Source: Spongilla lacustris (taxonomy: Eukaryota > Porifera > Demospongiae > Spongillida > Spongillidae). Taken from it: a stretch of 64,000 nt of DNA. Below, piece after piece: positions 1 through 12,175 of the stretch (within the stretch, counting starts at the first letter, position 1; each line of letters opens with the position of its first letter). The notes under the pieces are model-generated. The model was not told the DNA's origin. It saw only the letters and a program-made list of their open reading frames with translations, and ran no database searches. The position numbers and the translations under genes were made by a program. The DNA is taken from positions 6,575,622-6,639,621 of the forward strand of contig OX442425.1 in the NCBI GenBank assembly GCA_949361645.1, given 5' to 3'.

Positions 1-1508
1 CACTGAACAGAATTGACTTCTATTCTTTTATAATAAAAACAGGAAACGCTAATGAATGTATTTTGACTACATCATATGCTTCAACCACTAATTACTGTCA
101 AACCACAAAAAGTTTAATGTGATTGCTGGTATCTGTATTTTAAAAAACTGTGTCACTATATGTGGTGAAAGTACCTTTAAACCTTATATGTGTTTAACCC
201 TTTGGGTGCCAAGGGCATATTTATATACTATATATCACAGTCATTGCAATGACCATGATAGCAGGACATACATGAAAATGGATGTCTAACTATATAACTC
301 CATTATGTTCTTGAAGATGGGTGCAATGAGTTAGGCAGGAGGAGGAATATGGTACATACAGAAACTAATTGTAGGAAGTAGTACAACTCTTCAAATTTCA
401 GCAACACTACACAAACTGTTACCAGTGCATCCCACAGGTCATATGTGTTACGTGTGCACATATTTGATGTGGGAGAAATGAACGCAAGTAGTTATCAGCA
501 GTTGACAGTTTGTGGAGTGGGCAAATCATATACATGTAGTGCAGTACTTCAGTGACATGGAAACATTATTCGATACATGTAATGTACATGCACAAGGTAT
601 ACCTTGATATCATTATTACACAGTCACATCTGGCACCCAAAGAGATAATAACCCCTACTGAGTTGTAATGTAAACGCACTGACCAGAATTGACTTCTATA
701 ATAATAATAATAATAAACAGGGGCTACATACATAGAATTATTCAGTATAGAATCGATTATACCAGAAAAGAAATCTTTACATATAAAAGGACTAACTATT
801 CTACTATATAGGGAAGTCCTATCCCATCAGCCATATCCAAAGCACTCCTCCATCAAATACGAGAGCCCCGGAGACACAAATCGGTGGCTCTAATGCTGCA
901 GCCATCCCTTCACTTCTCCATATGACTTTTCCCATTTCATACAGATGTGCTCTGAGAGGTGTTTAAGACTTCTATAAAGATATAATTTTAAAAACAGGAA
1001 ACGCTAATAAATGTATTTCGACTACATCGGCCGTGCTTTTAAACGCGCGTAAGCAATTATTACCAAGTGTCACCGCCGCAGTAAGCACAGAAATTTTCTA
1101 CAGTAACGCACTTACGCATACATGTGCATCGCATGTACATTTACAGTCAGATCCAGGCATTTCCTGTTTATGGTACGAGCTAATCTGCATTCATGAGTGG
1201 TAAGCAACTGAAAGTATATGTACTTATAATTCATACCTATACACTGTATAGGTGAGTCGACCAGTCACACCACCCGGGAGTCCTTATCAACGTCAGATAC
1301 ATGTACAATGTGATCGTCGAACGCGCAACGGTTCATGATTCGATAATTACCCGTACCAGACAACTGGACGCTCCAACGATATAATTCATTCTATACAAAA
1401 TGGCCCCAGTGGTGGTACATTGTATATGACTCAAGGGTATAAAATTAAGCCGTCAGCATAAAGACTGTGTGTACGGGCTATATCAGCCTATATGTACGTA
1501 CCACCTAC

Positions 1509-1640
1509 CTTGAGGCCTGTCAGCCTGGCTGTTTCCTCTACTCCTTCCAGAAAAGCACGAGCGGCACGCTTTAATTCACGTAGGCCTCGACCTCCCATCG
1601 AGCCAGAGGTATCCAGTAAAAGGATTGTATCGAGTGGCAT
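1509..1640 (-). CDS. First coding exon of a VWA-domain protein (partial; gene continues left of window)
   Basis: The minus strand encodes 44 residues beginning [15 protein letters not shown]. This is the first beta strand of a von Willebrand factor A domain with the metal-binding DxSxS (MIDAS) motif, followed by the first helix ([20 protein letters not shown]). The start codon is the complement of 1638-1640. A good donor (AAG|GTAGG) follows at 1508, leaving phase 0. It matches the first exon of the complete VWA gene at 20465-20596 almost residue for residue (Gly for Ser after the MIDAS). In that paralogue the second exon lies about 1.4 kb further on, so the remaining exons here should lie just outside the window. 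VWA domains bind protein partners through a divalent metal; the partner is unknown. No signal peptide is visible, so the product is probably intracellular. Confidence 0.65.
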
Positions 1641-1754
1641 CTTTTCAGCTCGACTTTCAGTTTAGGCTTTAGCAGTTAATTGAGCGGACTGATGATTGAA
1701 ATCCTGCGGGAATGGCCGTGAAATATAACTTATATTATAATGGTAATAAAATTA

Positions 1755-1842
1755 ACTGCAACAGGAATTTTTAAAAACGGCACGCATGCACAGCTGCGTT
1801 CATGATTACTAAGATACGAAAGAACACGAGACATTTTTTTCG
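1755..1842. mobile_element. Half copy of a TIR (MITE-like) element
   Basis: This stretch matches the right half of the element at 20921-21107, including the tail reading ACACGAGACATTTTTTT. The left inverted repeat is missing, so it is a truncated or rearranged copy inside the duplicated segment. Confidence 0.5.
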
Positions 1843-2794
1843 GTGGGGGCGGAAGGAGGGGAGCTTTTCGTTGGTATGTACATGTATACACTAAATTATG
1901 AATTTCATTTACAGTGCTTTGGTATCGCTATTTTGTAAAAGTACGTGCTGAATCAGTATTCCAAATAAGGGCAAAGAATTTATCTTGGAAAACCACCAGG
2001 GACTTTACCCTCTTTAGATGTAAACAATGCTACTGTATAGACACTACAAATTTGATTAAAAGAGACAATGAAAAGGAAACTTCTACACATGTACCCCACA
2101 TGCATGTACAATGGAGGTAGGCCAGTTTATGCCCCCATATAGGTACATGTAACCTACTTGCATAGTACCGGACCCCTTTGCGCAACCTGTGTAAGAACTT
2201 CTGTATGCATGCACACTGTATAAGTACGTATTGCACTGTGTGCACCCTATAAGTAATGTTGATTTCCTCATGGGTTACTATATGGTGTGCTCCTTTCTCC
2301 TTAATCTCATTTAGAGGGTATGCCTGGTGGCAGCTGGCAGATCAAGGCCACATTGAAAGCCCACTCTTATCCGACTTTTCGTTTAGCGGTGCTACTAAAA
2401 ATCAAACAGGAGACTAATCTATGAATAATGATTTTAATAACTGCATATGTGGATCTGTGCCTATTAATATACCCCAGTGAGCATCAAGGATCTCTAAGGA
2501 TACCACACTCTAATGTGAAAGTGGTATGAGTACAAACTTGCTGCACAGGGAGCTAGCCTTGTCAGAAGGTAGGGTTGTCATGGCAGCACATGTTGGCCGC
2601 TCCCACTTACAGATAAAACATTATATCACTTCATCTCTGTGTGTTGTACAGCCCCACATATAAGTCTATGGTCTGGAAAAAATAATAATCAAATTGATTT
2701 ACAATTTAAATTCCAGTCCTCCAAGGGAAGTAATGTTAATGACATCACCACCATTGTGCCCTCTATGAGTTATACTAATGTAACTCTCTACATG

Positions 2795-3040
2795 TGTCAC
2801 TGTGCGTGTGTGTGTGTGTGCATCTGTGTGCATGAGTGTATGTGTGCATTGTGTATACATGTGTGTATGTGTGTGCAATGAGTGTGTATGTGCATGAGTA
2901 TATGAATGTGTATATATGTAATTCATGTATTGGGCATGAGTATGCATCTGAGTGTGTATGTGTACATTGTGTACACGTACGTGTGTGTATATGCAACATA
3001 CATGAGTACAGCACATGTATGTGTGTATGGAATATGCTTA
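2795..3040. repeat. TG-rich imperfect microsatellite
   Basis: Imperfect TG/CA repeat with CATG interruptions. It is open in several frames only because of its low complexity. A matching tract lies at 22100-22320 at the same place in the other duplication arm. Confidence 0.7.
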
Positions 3041-4250
3041 TTGATGTGCCTGTTAGCAGAATAGGAATGCACTCCAGTATTGATGGAAGAAGTGAGAATA
3101 TTTGGGACAAAGAGTTGGATGAATCTTTCATCTGAAGCAGTGACTGATGACCATGAACAAGCTGCCCAGATTGATCATAGACCTGTGCTGTGGTAATTCA
3201 ACTGGTCCCTGTATATGATCAAGCAGGAAGGCACAGCCACCACAACCATATGGTGACACATGCAGTGGGCCTCCCTGAAGATGTTCCCTTGCGATGTGAG
3301 GACACACACTCTTCAGGAGAGGGAGTGATGTAACACAAGCATACAACAGCACTGGAAGATTCTCAATGACCTTTCCATTGTGCATGACCTTGAATGTGAC
3401 ATGTATTTAAGCAGATGTATGTGCTGGTCTTGTGATAAGCATTATTCATGTCATGCAGTCAATAGGTCAGTTACTTTGGTGGCAGAAGTGGTGTACATGT
3501 ATGTGTGTACATGCACGTGTGGTTTATGTGTATATGTGTGTTTGTGTTATGCGTTTGTATATGTATGTGTACGTTTGTATGTGTTTGTGTGTACATGTGC
3601 ATTGTGTGTATATGGGTACATGCATTGTGTGTATATCATATGTATGTATATGTATGTGTATGTACAAAACATGCACCTGTGGATGTCACATGTATACACC
3701 CACACCCTCTTATCAGATTGCCAAATATTTATCTAGTTATCAACCAGACATGCATTTTATTTTCCACACGAAAACACTGTACCAGAGTCACTGTACAAAA
3801 GGAGCCCAAACTCTGTCCCTAGTGCAGTCCTTCAGCCCACCCTAAAGGCAGCACAGCAGTGATGGGTAGCATTCATCGAACTGATTTGTCTTCTTGCTAT
3901 CAGGGTCTGCATGTGGTACATGTAATATAGACATATGTAGCTGCATGACTGCATGAACACTTTTATCATACACCCAAGCTTCACGTTACAACCTGTGAAA
4001 TAATTTTTAAAAGGACTACATACCTTCTGCTAGCAAATGTCATGCAATATGCTGCTTCTTTGAGCTACATGTACATGTGATATTATACATAAAAATTGTA
4101 AGTAATAATAATGTATATGATTCCATTAAATTTTACTAACGTGTGGTCTAAATAGAATCCAGATGGATTTCATTGCGCAAGCACAACCCACTCTCAACAC
4201 AAGTGGTAATATGCTGCTTGCATCAAAATTGCAATCAAAAGCTTACAACA
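3041..4250. other. No gene recognised; second TG-rich tract at 3495-3670
   Basis: Open frames here are short and without recognisable domains. An imperfect TG-rich tract occupies 3495-3670. Nothing else supportable was seen. Confidence 0.5.
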
Positions 4251-4252
4251 AG

Positions 4253-5183
4253 CATTTATAACACACATTACAAAATTCTGGTCACTTACTCTACTTTTTT
4301 AAAACAAAATCAAAGCCTCTCTTTGACTTGATGTTTTTCAAAATAAAAAGGATGAGTATCAAGATATCTCTGCTAAATGTCACGACGCCATTTTTTGGGG
4401 TTTTTTTTAGAAGTGAGCGTTGTTTACATAATTGGTGTACATATGTAAACTGTGGTTGGCATGACTCAGCACATATCAGGACACTCCCCCTGGCCTTACG
4501 TTTTTATACTAATACATGTAATACATGTAAGCCATTCATGCTTTGATTATTTGGAGTGTTGCGTTTTGTAAAGCAATATCAACAAACTTCCGAGATTTCT
4601 GTTGTGAACTTCATTTGATGGGCTACTAGGGCCTGCACCTTCTTGGGAAGGGCTACTAGGAAGAACTGCTTGGGAAAGGCTGTTAGCGCCACGGCTCAGT
4701 ACCTACGAACGCTATTTCAGGATTCAGCTTACATATTTTTCGTAGACAATTGCAGCATGCTAATCTCCACTTCGAATACAGTGAGATGGATGTTCTGTAA
4801 TCATCAGCTGATACAACTCGAAGATATGAGTATATACGACGCATATGACCCTTCAACGGGTCACAACAGAAATCTCTCAGTTTGTTGACATTGCTTTACA
4901 AAACGCTAAATAATAACTTCCAAAGCGTTAATAGGATATCCGGATAAAAACGTAAAGGGGAGTGTCCTGAAATGTGCTGAGTCATGCCAACCACAGTTTA
5001 CATATGTGCACCAACTATGTAAACACACTCACTTCTAAAAATGGTTTCCTGACATTTAGTTCCCAGAGATATCTGATACTCAGACTTTTTATTTCAAGTC
5101 AAGGAGTGGCTTTGATTTTGTAAAAAAAAGGTAGAGTTTCAATCTGCAAGTGACCAGAATTCTGTAAGACGTGTTATAAATAC
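4253..5183. mobile_element. Foldback element with long terminal inverted repeats
   Basis: The left arm from about 4253 (TTTATAACACAC...AATTCTGGTCACTT) reappears as its reverse complement ending at about 5183 (AAGTGACCAGAATTCTGT...GTGTTATAAA). The similarity continues inward over several hundred bases, including a block at 4555-4610 mirrored at 4880-4905. Only about 250 bp in the centre are unpaired. No transposase frame is visible, so this is a non-autonomous foldback or MITE-type element. Arm divergence suggests it is not recent. Confidence 0.75.
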
Positions 5184-6029
5184 ATTTTGTTTTTAAACCT
5201 TTAATCTCTGTCGTAAATAAACACTATAATTTGATTGTGCATATAAAGTGCATTGATGTGATACCAAATATAACCCTGCAACTCTGTGAGAGCAAAGTAA
5301 TTCAGCAAAGAAGCAAAAGTGTTCAAATATTCATGAGATATATTTCGTAAACCAATAGAGCTTTTTTCCTCAACAAAGTTACTTTCGTATTAGGACAGGA
5401 AAATATGATAAGTTGCAACATTATCTAATGTTATGCGTCCAACTTTGGTCCATCTTGACGTGGATTGATAAGTAAGTTTTTGTAAGTCACTGGTGGTGCA
5501 TACCATTAAGATAACTTTTGGATTTAAAGTCCAATCCAACCTCTAAGTCACAGCTGCCATACTATTTCACAATCGATGCCCTCAGTCAATCAAAAAGTAA
5601 TCACAAACAAGGCTGGGAACCCCATACACTTGAGTGTGATGACACGTGGTAAGCCAGTGCTATGACAACATACCTTTAAATTGATCTAACACCCCACTAT
5701 TGGTGGGGTATGTTGCTGACACCCTAGAATAGTCTGCCAACACCCACAGATGTCAGCTGAACACCCTTGTGTTACCATAACACTCCCTGGCTGTAACACC
5801 CCTCAAACCTAACACCCCTCGAGCCTTTTTTTTTAAAAAGTGCACAATTGAAAAGGATGATATATCATGGATGAAATCAAAGAAGTGATCTTTATCGTGA
5901 GGTGGAAGTAGCCAAAATCGAACTCGAATCGGCGATTTGCAGTATAGAGAAATGCAGCTCAAACCTAATGGTTCCAGTCGGCGTTGACAACTCAGACATG
6001 CACTTCTAGTCCTACACCCCAATTCGCAA

Positions 6030-8125
6030 GCAGAAGTGTCGCAGGAACAAGCAAATGCTGATGTGCTTGAGCTCTCTCAAGAGACTGGAGGCTGAAAGAG
6101 GTGCAGGATCGCCAGTGCATGAAACTGGAAGGGTGCCAAGGGTGCAACTCCGGATCCCAAAGGTAACATTGAATGATTTGATGGTCAACTAGCTGACTAG
6201 GCCATGTTTCAATACTTGGTACAGAACAACTCAGATCTCTCAGACATTGATCGATTTTAACTACTTACATGCATTGTTTGAAGGCCCTGCAGTAAATGCC
6301 GTCTCTTGTCTGTCACTAACTGCTGCCAATCAATCAGAAGTGATCACTATCCTCCAGAAGAGATTTGGCAACAAACAGTAGGTTGTCAGTAAGCGCATGA
6401 ATGCCCTCTTGGAACTTGATGTTGTCACATTGATGCGGGACCTCAAGAGACTTCGCCACATCTACGACCAGGCTGAAGGCCACATTAAGAGCTTGAAATC
6501 ACTAGGTGTACAGTCGGAGTCATATGGAAGCCTGTTAGCACCAATATTCATGAAGCAGCTACCTCATGAACTTTGTGTCATCATCAATAAAGAAGTTGGA
6601 GCAGAATCCTGGAATCTGGACAAGATGATGAAAGTACAAGCATGAGAATGAGCAACCATGAATGAAGAGACTCCCAACACACAGATGAAGAGGCTCAGCA
6701 GTAGCCATGACCAACCAATGGCACATGTCCTAGTTGTGACTAATCCATCCACACTGAGCTGTTATTACTGTGGAGAAGAGCACTTATCTACATCCTGTAA
6801 GAATGTCACAAATCCACTCCAGAGGCTCGTAAACAGATACTGACGAAGGCTGGTAGGTGCCTCAAGAAGATTGCAAATCATCCCTCAAATGTACCAACTG
6901 GCTCAAGAAGGACAAGTCCTCCCGTGACAGACCCTTCAACTTCATCCCATCAGTCACAGCCACTTCAGGCATCTACTTTGGCTGTGACGCGTAGCAACAA
7001 CTCTACCTTGTCAATCTATGTTGATGAGCGTACACCTGTGTTATTGCAGCATACAGCTATTACTGTAGTATACAGCAAGAACAAACCAGTAGTACCAATG
7101 AAGGCCAGATTGATTCTTGACAGTGGCAGCCAGAAATCAGTCGTACATATATCTGCCGACCTAAGGGATGAGCTGAAGCTACCTTCAGAGCAGTCTGTGA
7201 CTTTGTCCATTAAGATATTTGGCTCAGAGACTGAGATGATGCAAAAATGTGATGTCGTTGAGCTAGGACTGAAGACAATATTGGGTTTGTATCTCAAACT
7301 CAGTACAAATGTATATGCGATACCTTTCATATATGAACCCGTATTTGGACAGCCAATAGACATTGCAGTGGAGCGTTTCCAGTATGTCTGGATTGGACCT
7401 TGCAGATCCAGATGACTCCTCAGATAACCTACATGTACAAATCAGTATCCTGATATTGTGGGATTGTTCCTTGTCTCGGCAACTGATACCATCAAGAAGA
7501 CCTTCTCTACTATTTATGATCCTTTCTCCAGTCACTATTCAGTTTAAGATGCTTTTTCAGGATATTTGCACAGCAAGGCTGACCTGGGATGAGATGCTGT
7601 CAGGGGAGTTGTTGACCCTCAACCCCTCATGTGCCCCCATTGGCTATATAAGGGTTGGGGCGCATGCGCAGAACTTACATGTATTTGTTCACTGGTCCAG
7701 CGCATGACAGCTGCATTTTTCATTACGAGCCCTTATGGGCATGTGAGGGGTCGAGGGTCAGTTAACCACGTTTAACTACCTTAAACTCTATGCCAACCCA
7801 GAAACTTGTCGCGAATTGGCGAGTAGTGAACCTGCTACCAAGGTCAGATGGAACTATGAGGGGAGCATCCCTCCAAGTGCAATCCAGCATTAGGTCAGTT
7901 GACGTACACTTATGCGACGACCAATCGAACACCTCTACCCCCTAGAGTCTAGTGTGGTCATGACCCTAACTCTGTCACTGACAGTGAAATTCAACTCACT
8001 GTACATGATGGTGAAACACAAGCTAGCGAAGAGTTGCAACACAAGTAGCAAGATACAGGCTGAGGGAACTGATGAATTAAGGATTAGAAGTCCACCACCC
8101 TCATTCATTCACTAGCTTACATGTA
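6030..8125 (+). pseudogene. Decayed BEL/Pao-type LTR retroelement (gag-protease, with RT and integrase scraps)
   Basis: In order, several frames resemble a BEL/Pao polyprotein. A gag block (DUF1759-like) lies around 6150-6645, including FEGPAVNAV and LRHIYDQAEGHIKSLKSLGV. A zinc knuckle CYYCGEEHLSTSC lies near 6760-6800. An aspartic protease (DUF1758-like) with LILDSGSQKS lies at 7105-7140. The segment LDLADPDDSSDNLHV follows near 7390, then a short RT-region scrap around 7540-7610 (WDEMLSGELL), then an integrase-end motif RRPIEHLYPLE at 7915-7950 and a purine-rich run near 8135. Most of the RT, RNase H and integrase is deleted, and stops and frameshifts break the rest. It is a relic and not a functional gene. 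Matching LTRs were not identified. Confidence 0.75.
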
Positions 8126-8486
8126 GCTAATCAAGGGGGGAGTGCCAGTTATCTCAATATGTTATTGTATTGTGTAATTGTGCATGTGATATTGGTATAT
8201 TTGATTATTGGCAATGGCCACATGAGGGAGGGAGAATCTACACTAATCCAGTTCCAGCTGCAATATTCAATGTACAGCATGAATTAAAAATGAAGTATAT
8301 CATAACACTTCATACACAAGATCATCAATGCAACATAGTTACACACTGATGTATACAGTCAAGAGTTGCCACTTTGGAAAGATTATTCCCTTACAATACA
8401 TGTACATCACCAGAAATGAATGCAATCATTCTCCATTTGAGAAAATCAAGACACTAAAATCAATTGTAGAGTACGTCAACTAAGGG

Positions 8487-8640
8487 CTTGTGTTTAAATG
8501 AGCATATCGTCATAATCATTAACGCTAGTGTGTACCTGTTTCAACATTTCTGGAAAGAAATGGTGCTCTAACAAGATTTTGATGCATGGCGTGCAGCAGC
8601 ACTCAAGACTACGACAATACACTCGTTCAAACACCAGCCA
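8487..8640. mobile_element. Divergent copy of the TIR element seen at 20921-21107
   Basis: The stretch beginning TGTGTTTAAATGAGCATATC and running through AACATTTCTGGAAAGAAATGG aligns by eye with the left part of the element at 20921. Like that element, it sits next to a long G/C homopolymer (8667-8701). Confidence 0.5.
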
Positions 8641-8664
8641 GGTTTTTTTTTATAGGGCATAGCA

Positions 8665-8666
<2 letters not shown>

Positions 8667-8701
<35 letters not shown>
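8667..8701. repeat. Poly-G tract of 35 bases
   Basis: An uninterrupted run of G. Comparable runs are at 11713-11738 (G), 20882-20908 (C) and 21395-21417 (C), with interrupted C runs near 9675-9710 and 62150-62182. Confidence 0.9.
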
Positions 8702-8703
<2 letters not shown>

Positions 8704-8977
8704 TAGTTGACGTACCCTATGCTACAAGTAACATTCTCTCTGGCACAACCACCCCTCAGGGAAGTGAGTAAGTGTTTTCACTAATGCATGCACACATTTG
8801 CACTATTATACAACATGTATACCATGTGTGCTCCAGTGCACATCACCAAACCGTCAACACACCCTCCAGCCATTCCCACACCTGCCATCTGTCGTCACTG
8901 TGTTCAAAGGACTAGTGAATACCATAGCCAGACCTGAAATTAGTCTGATTAGTGGTAGTGACCATAAACAGTTGCAT

Positions 8978-9268
8978 GGCTTACCTTCCACAGTGACCAT
9001 CAAGACCTTCTGGCTCCCATCAACCACCAACAGCTTTCCTCCCGACAGGAGTAGAGTGTCTACATACCTGTGTAGGAGTACTCAAATGGCATGTCTCCAA
9101 CATGCTGCCACTTCTGATCAACAGGGTGGAGGGCATAGATAGCAGAGGTCATCTTTTTTGATCCCTCCTGATCCTCCGTTCCTCCAATGGCAAGGAGCAC
9201 ACCATCAACTACACATGCAGCTGAAAGACTATATGGTACATCAGGTAGCTCTCTCCATGTCAACTGCG
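8978..9268 (-). pseudogene. Kelch-repeat protein fragment with a frame break
   Basis: The minus strand from an acceptor at about 9268 (CATACCGCAG) encodes two kelch-type blades: TWRELPDVPYSLSAACVVDG, an IGG motif, then IYALHPVDQKWQHVGDMPF. The next block, DTLLLSGGKLLVVDGSQKV at about 9055-8985, is typical of the same family but sits in another frame, with TAG between them at about 9060. The gap is far too short for an intron, so this looks like a 1-base indel. No further blades or a BTB domain were found on either side. It is probably a dead fragment, although a sequence error could also explain the break. Confidence 0.55.
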
Positions 9269-9900
9269 GTATGTGTTCAGTGTGTGGAGTAGTCTGTGTG
9301 ATGTACATGTACAACTGAGCAGTCATGTGAATGTGTGTACCACTAAATATACAGTGTCATTGGTGTGAAGCACACACTGCACATCATGTACACAGCTCTA
9401 ATGTCATTGTGCATATAGTGTGCACACGATGGAGATGCTTGTACATGTGTGTCTCCACACCACTAAAGCCGCTAAGTCCACACTGTGTGTGTGGTGTGGA
9501 CATGTGTGTGTACACGTGTGCATGTAAGTGTACAATGTAGGACTATGCAAAATAAGGGACAGAGATGCTTATGCACACAATACTCAGTGGCAACATGTCT
9601 GACATGAATTCTAAGAATGATCCTCAAAAAAAAACTTACTACAGCAACGTAACAATTCATGTAATTCCCTTCCCCCTCCCACCCACCCCCCCCCCCCCCA
9701 CCCCCCCCCTCCAAAAGACGCCAAAATGGTGGATTTCAATAGGCTTGAAAACTACCTCAGAAAATTCGTCACGGCTAACCTATACCAGAGGTCCAGAACA
9801 CATTCGTGATAGTTCTGTTCTGTTCAGTCTCAGTCACTGAGCGTCATTATCGTTAACGTTGTTTGAATACATGATGTATATGCACACCGTGCGTAAGTCA
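9269..9900. other. No gene; CA/TG-rich and C-rich DNA
   Basis: TG-rich low-complexity DNA covers 9290-9540, and an interrupted poly-C run lies at 9675-9710. No coding signal was recognised. Confidence 0.5.
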
Positions 9901-9909
9901 ATTGCTTTT

Positions 9910-9960
9910 GAACTGCAGCGGCGGACCAAGGATTTAATCCTGGATCCGCCGCTGCAGTTC
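9910..9960. repeat. GC-rich hairpin with 16-bp perfect outer stem
   Basis: GAACTGCAGCGGCGGA pairs with TCCGCCGCTGCAGTTC. The inner bases (AAGGATT/AATCCT) nearly pair as well, giving a stem of about 24 bp. It stands out as GC-rich in AT-rich surroundings and is followed by GGGGGCGTGCCCCT- and GGCGAAGCCCC-type motifs at 9995-10080, which may belong to the same element. Confidence 0.7.
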
Positions 9961-10079
9961 GAAACGGGGTTTGATAAATATATTCACAACTTAGTGAGGG
10001 GGCGTGCCCCTCCCGTGACAGCAAGGGGGTTTTGGTGAGCGCTGATAGCTCCCCCAGTGTGGTCTGAGGCGAAGCCCCA

Positions 10080-12060
10080 GGTGCTTTTTTTTATTCTTAC
10101 ATGAAATTCACAATAATATCCAATACATACATGCACATGTAGATCACGATATTATCTCTGCATGGGATTACCATCGGCATCGATAATATATAGCTATTAT
10201 CTATGGGATTACTAACTAGAGCCTGAATCCATGGATATAGCGACGAGAATCGGATAAAACACTTCATTCTTCACAATGCTATGGTTCCTACTAAATTCGT
10301 GACGCAAAGCTTTTGTGACTGGAGCGTGCACGATTGCACGTGCACGTGGCCATGCACCAGCTAAATGTCGGTCTATAAACTACTCAAGCATGTTATACTA
10401 TACTAATAGTATTAGTATTTTTAGTTTGTTTAGCTCTATAGCTACCTATTTTCTAAGGAAAAGTATCTGAGATCCATCACATGCACGTCTTTTGGTTGCT
10501 TACCACAATTCCTGCTCACACGCACCGGCCATTCGATCGATCGCGCGATTTAACCACACATCATGTCACATGCAAAATTGAATTTCGTTAATAGGAGGAT
10601 TTATTACATCGATATAGATCCCGCTTGGCTAGAACCATGTCCAAGCTTGCAAATCCGAGGACGGTAACATGCAGAACGCTACATAGATTACATGTATTAC
10701 ATCATTCTTATAATGAGCCTACACATCAAGAAGGCACATGTACATGTATATATTCTGCCACATTTCAACACTAATCACGATTTGCCTAGCTTTTTTGCAC
10801 AGCTAGAACCTCAGCCACGCACACAGTTGCTACTGTACTTTGTTAGCCAGTTTTCTCATTCAACTTCATATGTGTGGTGTGCTACATACGTTACATGTCT
10901 TATAGGCTATATTTACATGTATTCAATATGACAGCCCCAAATCCCATATACTGGTATTCTGGAATAGTAAACGTGAAACAAGCACAACAAAAATGGACAC
11001 ACAATGTGGAGGATTAGAGTGGAATGATCAATGGAGATAGGTTTAAAACACTTCCAAATTAGGGTCAAGTCTCGATAAGGTTTGTCCTTACCGCTTACCG
11101 GTTTATCCGGACCGATACCGTTAAGCAATCGGACGGGTAAGACACTTTCTTATTCATTACCGTTCAGTAAGAGATAACTTCTAACCGTATATTAATTGTG
11201 TTATTGATTTTTTAATATTTCTTGTACTATACTGGCCTTCCAAATAATTATTCACGACAACATCTGGTCAAAATTAACCGTATTTGTGTTATGAATAATT
11301 ACTAGGGGATTTTTCGCACTACAACATGAGTACATGTTTGAATAGATGTTGTTTCTAGCACTGTGACGTCAGAGCAACGAACTGTGCGTTTGTGGACACA
11401 CCCAACCGAAATATATGGTCCGCTGGCACTGGTGTACAATTACAGAGACCGGCTTGACGTTTTTAACTTATTATTTATATGTATAAAAAATAAAGCTGTA
11501 CATGGACGTAGGAATAGGTCCGGCAAGTCCGGCTTTCGCAGGACCACTTGTCCCCCTGGGAATGAATGGTCCGGCTAAAACACTTTGTACCACTTGAAAT
11601 GAGTGGATCCAATATCAAATCAAAGTCTTGAAATATTAACAAAACTTACAAAAATAGCCGCATTTATACGGGGGTGGTCTGGTGGATATGTCTCTACATC
11701 ACCGTTATCTGCGGGGGGGGGGGGGGGGGGGGGGGGGGTAGTAATACAACAGTCTTGCTTCTGGACTTCCGCATATCATTAGTCACAGCGATAGCTAGCC
11801 TATAGATAATTATTGGCAGTTACATTCGTACAAGTACGAAGTACTCACATACTACTACACATGTACATTACACTATAGCTAGTAACTGACATGATTGCAA
11901 AGCTAGTAATATAACCACGCTCAGCCCATGCAGCAAACGCAGCTATTATTACTATTAGTATTGCAGGCCCGTGAGAAAAGTTCTTTCATTTTAAAAACAA
12001 TAGTGGATCTAAAAAACCCGTGGGTAGGGCCCGTGGTGGTCCCAATACGCGGCGCTGTCC
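10080..12060. other. No gene recognised; 26-base poly-G at 11713-11738
   Basis: Long AT-rich stretch without exon-like frames or recognised domains. A poly-G run lies at 11713-11738, and a CCGG-rich block lies at 11080-11140. Confidence 0.5.
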
Positions 12061-12070
12061 GCTATTAGCT

Positions 12071-12175
12071 AGTCTCGCGGGCCACGACGTAATACATTAG
12101 AAATTACGTCTGGAGACTACATGTATAGGCAACATTCCGTAATTTCTAATGTATTACGTCGTGGCCCGCGAGACT
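12071..12175. repeat. Perfect 38-bp inverted repeat with 29-nt spacer
   Basis: Bases 12071-12108 are the exact reverse complement of 12138-12175 (outer end AGTCTCGCGGGCCACGACGT). The 29-base centre is unpaired. It could be a very small TIR element or a hairpin RNA source. Perfect identity implies recent origin or active maintenance. Confidence 0.85.

Larger units (their letters stand above)
1..2900. repeat. Left arm of a segmental duplication (other arm 19660-22320)
   Basis: Non-coding and coding sequence here matches 19.7-22.3 kb in the same order and orientation. Shared landmarks are the GGAAACGCTAATAAATGTAT repeat block, the VWA first exon, a block at 1914-2120 matching 21171-21365, and a TG-rich tract at the right edge. 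The left part also contains repeated copies of a short unit (near 1-75, 678-720 and 965-1030; in the other arm near 19735 and 19980). The left arm lacks the poly-C runs found in the right arm. The gene body between the arms (13.0-19.1 kb) is not repeated inside the window. Confidence 0.7.

Noticed and set aside
2699..3135. His/Thr-rich and Cys/Val-rich frames in TG repeats
   Set aside because: Low-complexity TG/CA translation; the same holds for 3380-3845, 22045-22290 and 48317-48649.
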